DNA of 40,526 nucleotides from Clostridia bacterium. Its GTDB lineage: Bacteria > Bacillota > Clostridia > Christensenellales > Aristaeellaceae. The position numbers and the translations under genes are program-made. The stretch covers positions 1 through 40,526 of the forward strand of contig JAFZPV010000017.1 in the NCBI GenBank assembly GCA_017552535.1, written 5' to 3'. The stretch's first letter is position 1; every line of letters starts with the position of its first letter. The notes under the pieces are model-generated. The model was not told where the DNA came from. It worked only from the letters and a program-made list of their open reading frames with translations, and searched no databases. Below are positions 9,451 to 16,620 of this stretch, one piece after another.

Positions 9451-9482
9451 TTGCCTCCCCCACCTTTCGACGAGGGAGGCAA
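9451..9482. repeat. Intergenic hairpin repeat between binding protein and permease genes
   Basis: TTGCCTCCC (9451-9459) and GGGAGGCAA (9474-9482) form a perfect 9-bp stem in the 95-bp gap between the second binding-protein gene and its LplB permease. The adjoining GCCTCCGCC sequence resembles the GC-rich part of the 4244-4434 element. It may be a solo remnant of a related repeat, or a processing or partial termination signal inside the operon. Confidence 0.5.
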
Positions 9483-9520
9483 GCATCAGATAGTATTGTC
9501 AGGTGCCGTAACTTTGCGGT

Positions 9521-11110
9521 TTATTCCTTGGGTCCGCGCACAGCGGCTACGATCTCTTCGACTTCTTCCCAAGCCGGGCAATACACATTGTACAGCCAAT
9601 CTGTGAACTCTTCGCGGGTGATGCCGCCCACGATGTACTGCACCATCATCTCGTCGTTGAGCTTAGTAGTCAGTTCAGCGTTCTTGGTCTTCAGGTCAGC
9701 GTAGCCGGGGTAGGTGTCGATGTTGTCGTATACGATGAAGCCGTGGTTGAGCTCGTTATAGCGCTTCATGTACTCGGCTTTTTCCTCGGGGGTGTTGCCG
9801 CCGAAGGTGAGCTTGCCGTAATTCGGCCAGCTCTGCTGGACCATCAGGTAGGAAAGAGCGTTGATAAGACGTTCTTCGTGGCCGGGTTCTTCCTTCTCTT
9901 CCTGAGTGAAACCGACTTTACTGCGCAGTACGGGATCCCAGCTCTTGTAGTTGATGCCTTCGATACCGTTATTCAGAAGATGTACGCCTTCTTCGGTGCA
10001 GCCGAAGTTGAGGAAACGGCAGGCGGCATCAACAGCTTCTTCGGAAGCGTTCTTGCTGATGCAGAACACACCCCAGCAGGACATGGTGATGTAGTGGAAG
10101 TAGTTTTCCGCGTCCGCGGCGGTCGTTCCAGCAGGCTGGAGGGGATAGCCGGCTACGACTTCACCATCGGGATTGTTCTGATAGAATTCATTGGTGGCGT
10201 TGGATCTGTACTGCATGGTGTGATCCAGCGAAGCAGTCTTGATGAAGCAGCCCACCTTGCCGGTCTTGAAAGCAGCCTGGTCAGCGTATACGTCACCGTC
10301 GAGATAGAACTCAGGATAGATACCGCCGGCCTCGTAGAGGTCGTGATACCAATCCATGAGATCCATGAAGCCTTCCTGTGCGGGAATGACTTTATAAGCT
10401 ATGGTCTCAGGCTCAATTCCGAAGCCTTCACGGATGTTCTTGTCGAGAAGTCCGCCACCCTTATCACCCAGCTGGGTGACGAAGATGCCCCAGGTGTCGT
10501 CAACGCCGTTACCGTCGGGATCCTGAGTAGACACGGCCACGCAATACTCAAACAGGTCATCAGCCGTTACCGGGACTTCCATATCCAACTTCTTGAGCCA
10601 GTCACCGCGGTAGGGGATTGCATCGGGAGTCAGCTGCTGCATACGGGGCAGACCGTACAAGCCGTTGTCAAGAGAGGGCACGCGCCCATAAGCGAGGTCA
10701 TTTTCGTTCAGCCAGGTGAACGCGTTGGGAATCTTGTCAGCGAGCTCTTCAAGATTCCAGATCAAGCCTTCCTTCGCCCACTTCTGGAAGTTGACGTTGG
10801 AGGAGTTGTCCCACAGATAGAACATATCCGGAATGTCACCCGCCGCGATCTGGGAAGCGATGAGGGAGTTGTACTGCGCGGCGTCTAGAACGGAGATGTC
10901 CAGTTTTACGCCAATGCGCTTTTCAAGCTCCTTCAAAATGGGGTTGTTCTCCAGCTGGATGCCGGGGAGACGGTCTGTCACGGTGATGGTGGTCACCTCA
11001 CCGTCCCATGCGGACGGTTCACTGACTGCGGGGTCATAGACTGCCAGTGCTGAGCTGCCAAGGGCAAGCACGAGCAAAAGCGCCATGAGGGTTACGAAGG
11101 TCTTTTTCAT
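9521..11110 (-). CDS. Extracellular solute-binding protein (second sugar ABC system)
   Basis: Secreted ligand-binding subunit of the second CUT1-type importer, 529 residues. The signal peptide is MKKTF followed by a hydrophobic core, with a likely cut after the ALA ending near residue 23. The mature part begins with a domain containing LEKRIGVKLDIS and AAGDIPDMFYLWD, typical of family 1 binding proteins paired with LplB/YtcP permeases. AGGAGG lies 8 nt before the ATG at 11110. The frame extends upstream to 11215, but that part overlaps the preceding permease gene and lacks a binding site. It is not close in sequence to the first binding protein, so a different ligand is likely. Confidence 0.88.
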   Translation of the reverse strand: MKKTFVTLMALLLVLALGSSALAVYDPAVSEPSAWDGEVTTITVTDRLPGIQLENNPILKELEKRIGVKLDISVLDAAQYNSLIASQIAAGDIPDMFYLWDNSSNVNFQKWAKEGLIWNLEELADKIPNAFTWLNENDLAYGRVPSLDNGLYGLPRMQQLTPDAIPYRGDWLKKLDMEVPVTADDLFEYCVAVSTQDPDGNGVDDTWGIFVTQLGDKGGGLLDKNIREGFGIEPETIAYKVIPAQEGFMDLMDWYHDLYEAGGIYPEFYLDGDVYADQAAFKTGKVGCFIKTASLDHTMQYRSNATNEFYQNNPDGEVVAGYPLQPAGTTAADAENYFHYITMSCWGVFCISKNASEEAVDAACRFLNFGCTEEGVHLLNNGIEGINYKSWDPVLRSKVGFTQEEKEEPGHEERLINALSYLMVQQSWPNYGKLTFGGNTPEEKAEYMKRYNELNHGFIVYDNIDTYPGYADLKTKNAELTTKLNDEMMVQYIVGGITREEFTDWLYNVYCPAWEEVEEIVAAVRGPKE

Positions 11111-11148
11111 TTGGCTTTCCTCCTTGTTGGTGATATTAACGGGAAACG

Positions 11149-12066
11149 TCATTCCTTGACGCCGCCCAAAACCAATCCTGTCATAAAGTATTTCTGCAAA
11201 AACGGGTATACGCACATGATCGGCAAAGTCGCAATCATGATGATAGCCATTTTCGCTGTGAAAGTATTTGCCTGCTGGCTTACATCGGTCACGCCCTGAT
11301 TGACTTCATCGATCATGTCGGTGGCAATGAATTCGCGCAGCACACGTTGCAGAGGATATTTATTGGGCTTGTAGATGTACAGGATGCTGTTAAAGTAGCT
11401 GTTCCAGTAGCCCACGATGGTGAATAAGCCCAGCGTCGCCAAGATGGGCATACACAGCGGAAGGACGATGCGCACCAGGACCTGAACGTCGTTCGCCCCG
11501 TCGATGAGAGCAGCTTCCTCGATGGAACCGGGCAAACCGTTCATGTAGTTCTTCATCAGGATCAAATTGTAGCAGCCGCAAAGGCCCGGAAGAATCAGAC
11601 TCCACAGGTTGTTTTTTAGTCCCAGTGTACGGCACACGAGGATGTAATTCGGTATCATTCCACCGGAAAAATACATGGTGATAACCCACAGCGTCAGGAT
11701 GAAATTACGCCCCTTCAGGTCCTTTTTCGTAAGTGGGTACGCCGTGACGACCATCAGAGTCATGGTCAGCGGCGTGCCCACAAAGACGAGGAAAGCAGTG
11801 TTCGCGTAGCCCGACCAGATCAGCCCGTATTTAAGCACCAAATGGTAACTGGTCCATGAAAACTGCGTAGGCCATGGGATTTCCGGCTGTCTCAGATAAA
11901 GAGCGTATGGCTCGACGGAATAAACGATGACATACCAAAACGGCAAAAAGCACAGCACCGAAAACAAGCCAACAGTAGTATAGCAAATGATGGCCATGGC
12001 TCTGTCGTCCATGCGCAGCTTAATTTTGTTGTTTACTGTTTCGACTGGATTGCCAGTGCTGTTCAC
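11149..12066 (-). CDS. Carbohydrate ABC transporter permease, YtcP/LplC type (second system)
   Basis: First gene of the second transport operon, 305 residues with about six membrane segments. The EAA loop reads IEEAALIDGANDVQVLVRIVLPL and the C terminus is the family-typical FLQKYFMTGLVLGGVKE. The reading frame starts with GTG at 12066; an AAGGCGG sequence lies upstream at a somewhat long distance. An internal ATG at residue 19 (MDDRAM) is a possible alternative. The gene is followed after 38 bp by its binding-protein gene. The order YtcP-SBP-LplB is a rearranged version of the first operon. Confidence 0.9.
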   Translation of the reverse strand: MNSTGNPVETVNNKIKLRMDDRAMAIICYTTVGLFSVLCFLPFWYVIVYSVEPYALYLRQPEIPWPTQFSWTSYHLVLKYGLIWSGYANTAFLVFVGTPLTMTLMVVTAYPLTKKDLKGRNFILTLWVITMYFSGGMIPNYILVCRTLGLKNNLWSLILPGLCGCYNLILMKNYMNGLPGSIEEAALIDGANDVQVLVRIVLPLCMPILATLGLFTIVGYWNSYFNSILYIYKPNKYPLQRVLREFIATDMIDEVNQGVTDVSQQANTFTAKMAIIMIATLPIMCVYPFLQKYFMTGLVLGGVKE

Positions 12067-12143
12067 CCGAAACTTTCACCGCCTTCTGGAACCCGCGGAG
12101 TTGATGCGTATTTAGAATATTGTTATGTTGACGTCACGTTAAT

Positions 12144-12172
12144 GTTAAACCACAATTGCGCGCTTTTGTCAA
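12144..12172 (-). promoter_or_regulatory. Sigma-A-type promoter of the second transport operon
   Basis: On the minus strand TTGACA (12167-12172) is followed after 17 bp by TTTAAC (12144-12149), a perfect -35 with a moderate -10. It lies about 78 bp before the GTG start of the YtcP-type permease. Confidence 0.65.
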
Positions 12173-12194
12173 TCTTTTTTGCCCTATGCACAAA

Positions 12195-12221
12195 GATAAT
12201 TCCACGGTTTATGGAATTATC
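12195..12221. promoter_or_regulatory. Perfect 10-bp inverted repeat: operator or terminator
   Basis: GATAATTCCA and TGGAATTATC flank a 7-nt spacer. The repeat sits 22 bp upstream of the -35 of the second transport operon and about 40 bp beyond the stop of the nitrilase-GDPD gene. On the minus strand it is followed by TTTGTG, so it could end that transcript. Its AT-rich stem and position equally suit a binding site for a transcriptional activator. Confidence 0.5.
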
Positions 12222-12259
12222 CTGTAAATGCGCACTTCCCATTAAAGGTTTTTTGTTTT

Positions 12260-13852
12260 TCAGATTTTAGTGCCGTTCTTCACCTTCAGGTAATCGTTGG
12301 TGAGGATGCAGTCGATGCCCATGTCCAAAAAGCGCCGGGCTTCTTCGGGATCGTCGGACCAGAAGACGTTCAGCTTTATGCCGTGGGCCTTGGCTTTTGC
12401 GATCATCTCTTCGTTAAAGTAGGGCTTGAAGAGCTGCACGCGGTCGATGCCCATTGCGATGGCCCGGTCCACGATCTGATAGTGTTCCCTCTCCCCCACG
12501 CACAAGCCGATATCCGGCGAAAGCTCACGCATGCGCATGAGGATCGTATCGTTGGCGCTCATAAAGTACACGTAGCGGCGGTTGTCGTATTTGTCGATCA
12601 GGCGCACGATGTTCTGCAGGAACGCGTCGTCTGCGGGCTCGTAGTCGCTGGGGCTTTTGATGTGCACGTTCATGATCACGTGGCCGGCGTACTTCTGCAG
12701 AATGTCCTCGAAGCGCACCACGCCCAGGCCCCGGAACACCTCGCTGTGGCGCGAGCCGAAGTCCAGCGTCTTCAGCTCCGCCAGCGTTTTTTCGTACACC
12801 TTGCCGCTGCCGTCGCTCACGCGGTCCAGCGTGGAGTCGTGCAGGGAGATGATGTCGCCGTCCAGCGTGGGCCACAGGTCGAACTCGATCTCCTGCGCGC
12901 CCAGCGCCACCGCCATGCCGAAGGCCGGCATGGAGTTTTCCGGCGCCGCGGTGGAAAAGCCCCTGTGCGCGCACAGCCTGGGATACGCAAGCGTCCTGTC
13001 GTCCGGGATCACGGCGCTGCCCGCTGCCCGGTACTTCCAGGGCCGGCGGCCCTTTTCGGTATAGTCGTGATGCAGGCCCGGCGGGTTCATGTAGCCCATG
13101 GGCTTTAAATACTTTTGGAAGGGGTCGAACTCGAATTCGATCGTCCCGCGGCCCTTCTCCTTGTAAGCCAGCACATCTCCGCTGGGCGAAACGGCCATGG
13201 ATGAGCCTGCCGTCGGGCAATCGTCCCCCAGGGACACGCCCGCGCGCAGCACATAGGCACCCGTGTTGTAGGCGGCAAAGCGCGCGTTGATCAGCGCAGC
13301 CTCGTGGGTATCGCTCCTCTGCTGGGCGCAGCCGATCAGCACGTGGGGCTTTTTCTGGGCGATCGCCGAGAACATCTCGTAGAAGTAAAAATCGTAGCAG
13401 GTGAGGAAGGCAAAGCGTATGCCTTCCATTTCAACGATGTACGGCTCGCTGTAGCGGTAGGTGTAATCGCTTTTCAGGCCGAGCTTCGTGACTTCGCCGG
13501 GCGTCAGGTGCTGCTTTAGGTACTTGCCGCGCAGTTCGCCCGCGCGGTCGAAGGCGAAGGTGGTGTTTAAGTATTCGCCGTCCACAAGATCGGAGGCGTT
13601 CACGAACACGAAGGCGCCCAATCGCTTCGCCGTTTCGGCAGCCTTCTGAAGCAGTCTGCCGGTGTTTTCTTCGTGCGCCTGCACGTATTCTTCCCGCGTC
13701 TCGGGGCAGAAGGTCATGTCCGCGTATTCCGGCAAAACGATGATGTCTATGCCCAGCCGGCATCCGTCCAGCATTTGTATCGCTTCGTCCGTGCCCCGGC
13801 GCGCGCCGTCCAGGCCGGCGTAAAACCCGCTCTGATAGATCAATCCCTTCAT
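12260..13852 (-). CDS. Nitrilase-superfamily hydrolase fused to a glycerophosphodiester phosphodiesterase domain
   Basis: A 530-residue two-enzyme protein. Residues 1-265 are a carbon-nitrogen hydrolase with the Glu-Lys-Cys triad in place: E42 (VLPEYAD), K113 (GKYLKQHL) and C152 (LTCYDFYF). Residues 290-530 are a GDPD TIM barrel: H296 in AHRGFS, E323/D325 in EIEFD, and H338 in SLHDSTLDR. The usual third metal ligand, the Glu of the NIEIK motif, is His here (NVHIK, about residue 397). The first domain should split an amide and the second a phosphodiester such as a glycerophospho-compound. No signal peptide is seen, so it should be cytoplasmic. GGGAGG lies 7 nt before the ATG. It is last in a run with two esterases, 16 bp after the second. 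The natural substrate is unknown. Confidence 0.88.
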   Translation of the reverse strand: MKGLIYQSGFYAGLDGARRGTDEAIQMLDGCRLGIDIIVLPEYADMTFCPETREEYVQAHEENTGRLLQKAAETAKRLGAFVFVNASDLVDGEYLNTTFAFDRAGELRGKYLKQHLTPGEVTKLGLKSDYTYRYSEPYIVEMEGIRFAFLTCYDFYFYEMFSAIAQKKPHVLIGCAQQRSDTHEAALINARFAAYNTGAYVLRAGVSLGDDCPTAGSSMAVSPSGDVLAYKEKGRGTIEFEFDPFQKYLKPMGYMNPPGLHHDYTEKGRRPWKYRAAGSAVIPDDRTLAYPRLCAHRGFSTAAPENSMPAFGMAVALGAQEIEFDLWPTLDGDIISLHDSTLDRVSDGSGKVYEKTLAELKTLDFGSRHSEVFRGLGVVRFEDILQKYAGHVIMNVHIKSPSDYEPADDAFLQNIVRLIDKYDNRRYVYFMSANDTILMRMRELSPDIGLCVGEREHYQIVDRAIAMGIDRVQLFKPYFNEEMIAKAKAHGIKLNVFWSDDPEEARRFLDMGIDCILTNDYLKVKNGTKI

Positions 13853-13868
13853 GGCCTTGCCTCCCGTT

Positions 13869-14657
13869 TCAGCAAAATCCGTATTTCTTTTCCAGTCCCA
13901 GGTATTTCAGGAATTTTTGTATGTGCTCGTCCCAGTACTCCCAGGTATGTTTGCCGGGGTCGGACTCGTACACATATTCAAAGGGATTGCCCGGTATGGC
14001 GTCGAAGAATTCCTTCGTGTGCAGGGCAGAGGGCAGGATAAAGTCCTCGGTGCCGCAGCTGTGGTATATGCGGGGCAGCGGCATCCCGTCCGCAAGCGCC
14101 TTCTGCGCCGAACCGAAAACGTCTTCCTCGGTGCCCTTTAAGTCCCGCGAGCCGTAGAGCATCTCGCTGCGCTGCCTGCTTTTGTCGGTGGGCTGGGAGC
14201 CGATGCCGTTGATGCCGCCCGCGGACAGGCAGCCGATGGCGGCATAGGACTGCGGATTGGCCAGGCCGATCTTCATGGCGCCCGCTCCGCCCATGGACAG
14301 GCCGGCGATGAAATTGTCCTCCCGGCGGTCGCTCAGGGGAAAGAAGGAGCGCATGGTGAGCGGAAGTTCCTTTGCGATATAGGTATAGTAATTTCCGCCG
14401 TGGGCCATATCCGCGTAGGAGGACAGGTGGACGCAGGGCATCACCACCGCCAGCCCGTACGCGCCGGCGTAGCGTTCGATGGAGGTGCGTCTTTCCCAGA
14501 TGGTCTCGTCGTCGCTCATCCCGTGCAGAAGCCACAGCGTGGGATACCGCTCCGGTTTGCCTGTATCATGCTCAGCCTCTCTCTGGGGAAGGATCACGTT
14601 GCAGCTTACGCACATGCCCAGCGACTGCGAGAAAAAGTATGTCTGCACAAGCGCCAT
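13869..14657 (-). CDS. Alpha/beta-hydrolase esterase (EstA / esterase D-like)
   Basis: A 262-residue cytoplasmic esterase of the tributyrin esterase/S-formylglutathione hydrolase-like family. The catalytic triad is readable: S121 in GLSMGG, D205 in CGTEDF, and H237 in GKHTWEYW. The oxyanion region is LLHGMSDD. The ATG at 14657 is chosen because GGAGG precedes it and because it lies one base after the stop of the upstream paralogue (TAA-A-ATG), implying coupled translation. It shares many blocks with that paralogue (IWERRTSIERY in both), so the pair arose by tandem duplication. Short-chain acyl esters, possibly on sugars, are the likely substrates; this is inferred from the family. Confidence 0.88.
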   Translation of the reverse strand: MALVQTYFFSQSLGMCVSCNVILPQREAEHDTGKPERYPTLWLLHGMSDDETIWERRTSIERYAGAYGLAVVMPCVHLSSYADMAHGGNYYTYIAKELPLTMRSFFPLSDRREDNFIAGLSMGGAGAMKIGLANPQSYAAIGCLSAGGINGIGSQPTDKSRQRSEMLYGSRDLKGTEEDVFGSAQKALADGMPLPRIYHSCGTEDFILPSALHTKEFFDAIPGNPFEYVYESDPGKHTWEYWDEHIQKFLKYLGLEKKYGFC

Positions 14658-14658
14658 T

Positions 14659-15453
14659 TTACTTCTCCTCCTTTCCAGTTTCCAGCCAGGCAAGCACCGA
14701 CTGGATCTTTTCGTCCCAGTATTTCCAGCTGTGGTTCCCGTCGCCTTCCTCGTACGTGAGGTCGTAATCCATGCCCCTCAGACAGTTGCGCAGGCGCACG
14801 TTCTGCCAATACAGCCCATCCTGCAGGCCGCAGTACATATACAGGCGGGGCAAATCGGCGTTCTTCTCCCTGAGGCCAGACGCCAGGGCGAACAGGTCGT
14901 TTTTGGAGCCGCGCACCTGATCGCAGGGGCCGAACACGTCTTCCCAGTACGCCCGGTTTGCTCCGGCGGACTGCTCGGCCATCTCCGCCACGTCCACCGC
15001 GCCGGAAAGGCTGGCTGCCGCGCCGTATTTCTCCGGACAGCTTAAAGCCAGCTTGAGGGCGCCGTAACCGCCCATGGAAAGGCCGCAAACGTACGTATCC
15101 TCGCGCCTGGACGAGATATTGGGAAAGAACCGGCGGCATATGCGGGGCAGCTCCTCGGAAAAGTAGGTGAACCACTTAAAGCCCCATGCCATGTCCGTGT
15201 ACCAGCCGCGCTGCGTTTCAGCCATCACCACCGCCATGGGCTTGTCGGCCACGTAGCGTTCGATGCTTGTGCGCCTCTCCCAGATGGTGTGGTCGTCGCT
15301 AAGGCCGTGCAGAAGGTACATCACCTTCCACTTTTCGGCTTCTTCCGAGCCGCCTACGCCGATCTGCCCTTTGTTGCCCTCGGGCAGGATCACGTTCATC
15401 TGCGTGCACATGCCCAGAGTCTCCGAAAAGAAATTTACATGCAACAGCGCCAT
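14659..15453 (-). CDS. Alpha/beta-hydrolase esterase (EstA / esterase D-like), paralogue of the next gene
   Basis: A 264-residue esterase with triad S127 (GLSMGG), D212 (CGLQDG) and H241 (GNHSWKYW). The start at 15453 has GAGG 5 nt upstream. The frame continues to 15507, but that would include the preceding terminator hairpin. It is first of a three-gene run (esterase, esterase, nitrilase-GDPD). No convincing promoter is visible between the terminator at 15484-15514 and this gene, so expression may rely partly on read-through from the htrA operon. It differs from its neighbour in loop lengths and in the C-terminal third, which suggests the two duplicates have different acyl substrates. Confidence 0.87.
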   Translation of the reverse strand: MALLHVNFFSETLGMCTQMNVILPEGNKGQIGVGGSEEAEKWKVMYLLHGLSDDHTIWERRTSIERYVADKPMAVVMAETQRGWYTDMAWGFKWFTYFSEELPRICRRFFPNISSRREDTYVCGLSMGGYGALKLALSCPEKYGAAASLSGAVDVAEMAEQSAGANRAYWEDVFGPCDQVRGSKNDLFALASGLREKNADLPRLYMYCGLQDGLYWQNVRLRNCLRGMDYDLTYEEGDGNHSWKYWDEKIQSVLAWLETGKEEK

Positions 15454-15483
15454 ATATACCTCGCTTCCGCGCTTTATGCGCAT

Positions 15484-15514
15484 AAAAATGCAGGCGGGAG
15501 AACACACTCCCGCC
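15484..15514 (-). terminator. Intrinsic terminator after the HtrA-like gene
   Basis: A perfect 8-bp GC stem (GGCGGGAG / CTCCCGCC) with a 6-nt loop is followed on the minus strand by TGCATTTTT. It sits 8 bp beyond the protease stop codon. The opposite side carries CGTTTT, but no plus-strand gene ends here. Confidence 0.75.
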
Positions 15515-15522
15515 CGTTTTGA

Positions 15523-16608
15523 TCAGTCTATCATTTCCAGTTTCACGGTCACGTCCAGCTTTTCAAACCTGGAAAGCGGCTCGCCGTCCTTGTCCTTGTA
15601 GCGCACGATGCTCAGCGTCATGCTTTCGCCCGCCGCCAGCTTGTCCACGATCTTGGTGTACTCGCGGAAGTTGTACACCCTCGTGCCGTTCACATGGGTG
15701 ATCACATCGCCCGCGCGCAGGCCCGCCTTGCCCGCAGGACTGTTCTTTTCCACCTCGTTGATCAGAAGGCCCCTGGGCGGATAGTTCTTGAGGGGCTCCT
15801 CCGGGCCGGCGTTGTCGGTGACGCTCACGCCGAAACGCGGGCGGTTGTAAGCGCCGGTTTCGATGATGGACTGGGCGATAGGCCAGGCGATGTCGATGGG
15901 CACCGCGAAGGACAGGCCTTCGTACACCACGAAGTCTTCGCCGTTGGCGTCTTTATAGTAGTAACCCATGTATTTCATGAAGGGGATGCCCACCAGTTCT
16001 CCGTCCATGTTGAGCATGGCGCCGCCGGAATTGCCGGGGTTGATGGCAGCGTCCATCTGGATGAGCCCCACGGCGCGGGAGGAATCGTAGTCGGCGTCGT
16101 CGCGGTTCAGGCCGGACACGATGCCCACGGTGAGCGTGTTGTACAGCGCCTCCGGAACCACCGGAGAACCGATGGTGCACACCAGATCGCCCACGCGCAG
16201 CTTCGAGGAGGAGCCGATGGCCACGGGCTGGATATCCAGTTCATCGTCAACCTTTACCACCGCTACGTCGCAGGCCTCGTCTCCGCCCACCACATACGCC
16301 GCATAGGTGCGGCCGTCGCCGAAACGGATCTCCAGTTCGTCCGCGTCGTCCACCACGTGGTAATTGGTGAGGAAATAGCCGCCCTCCTTCACCAGCACGG
16401 CGCTGCCGGAGCTGATGTCTTCCTTGGTCACCGCGTCGGTCTTGGCGTCCCACACGTTGCTGACCACCATCAGCACCGCCACAGACGGGGATACCTTTTC
16501 GAATATTCCGGGCAGGGGGTTGCTGCTCAGCAGCACTTCGGGCACTGCGTACGCGTAGCAGCCAAGCGTCATAACCAGGATCAAAAGTGCGCACAGGATC
16601 TTTTTCAT
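15523..16608 (-). CDS. HtrA/DegP-family serine protease with PDZ domain
   Basis: An exported or membrane-held quality-control protease, 361 residues. It has an N-terminal hydrophobic signal (LCALLILVMTLGCYAYA) whose Cys17 is in a poor lipobox. The trypsin-like domain carries the full triad: H84 in TNYHVV, D114 in CDVAVV, and S194 in GNSGGAML. A single PDZ domain follows from about residue 255 (GLLINEVEKNSPAGKAGLRAGD). The stop codon of mutS2 overlaps its Shine-Dalgarno AGGAG, so the two are translated in tandem. It is the last gene of a four-gene leftward operon and is followed by a terminator. Family members degrade misfolded envelope proteins; a specific target cannot be inferred. Confidence 0.93.
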   Translation of the reverse strand: MKKILCALLILVMTLGCYAYAVPEVLLSSNPLPGIFEKVSPSVAVLMVVSNVWDAKTDAVTKEDISSGSAVLVKEGGYFLTNYHVVDDADELEIRFGDGRTYAAYVVGGDEACDVAVVKVDDELDIQPVAIGSSSKLRVGDLVCTIGSPVVPEALYNTLTVGIVSGLNRDDADYDSSRAVGLIQMDAAINPGNSGGAMLNMDGELVGIPFMKYMGYYYKDANGEDFVVYEGLSFAVPIDIAWPIAQSIIETGAYNRPRFGVSVTDNAGPEEPLKNYPPRGLLINEVEKNSPAGKAGLRAGDVITHVNGTRVYNFREYTKIVDKLAAGESMTLSIVRYKDKDGEPLSRFEKLDVTVKLEMID

Positions 16609-16620
16609 GGTTCTGTTCTC

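Noticed and set aside
11111-11215. Upstream extension of the second binding protein
   Set aside because: It would overlap the permease gene and puts the signal peptide in the interior; the ATG at 11110 has an ideal Shine-Dalgarno.
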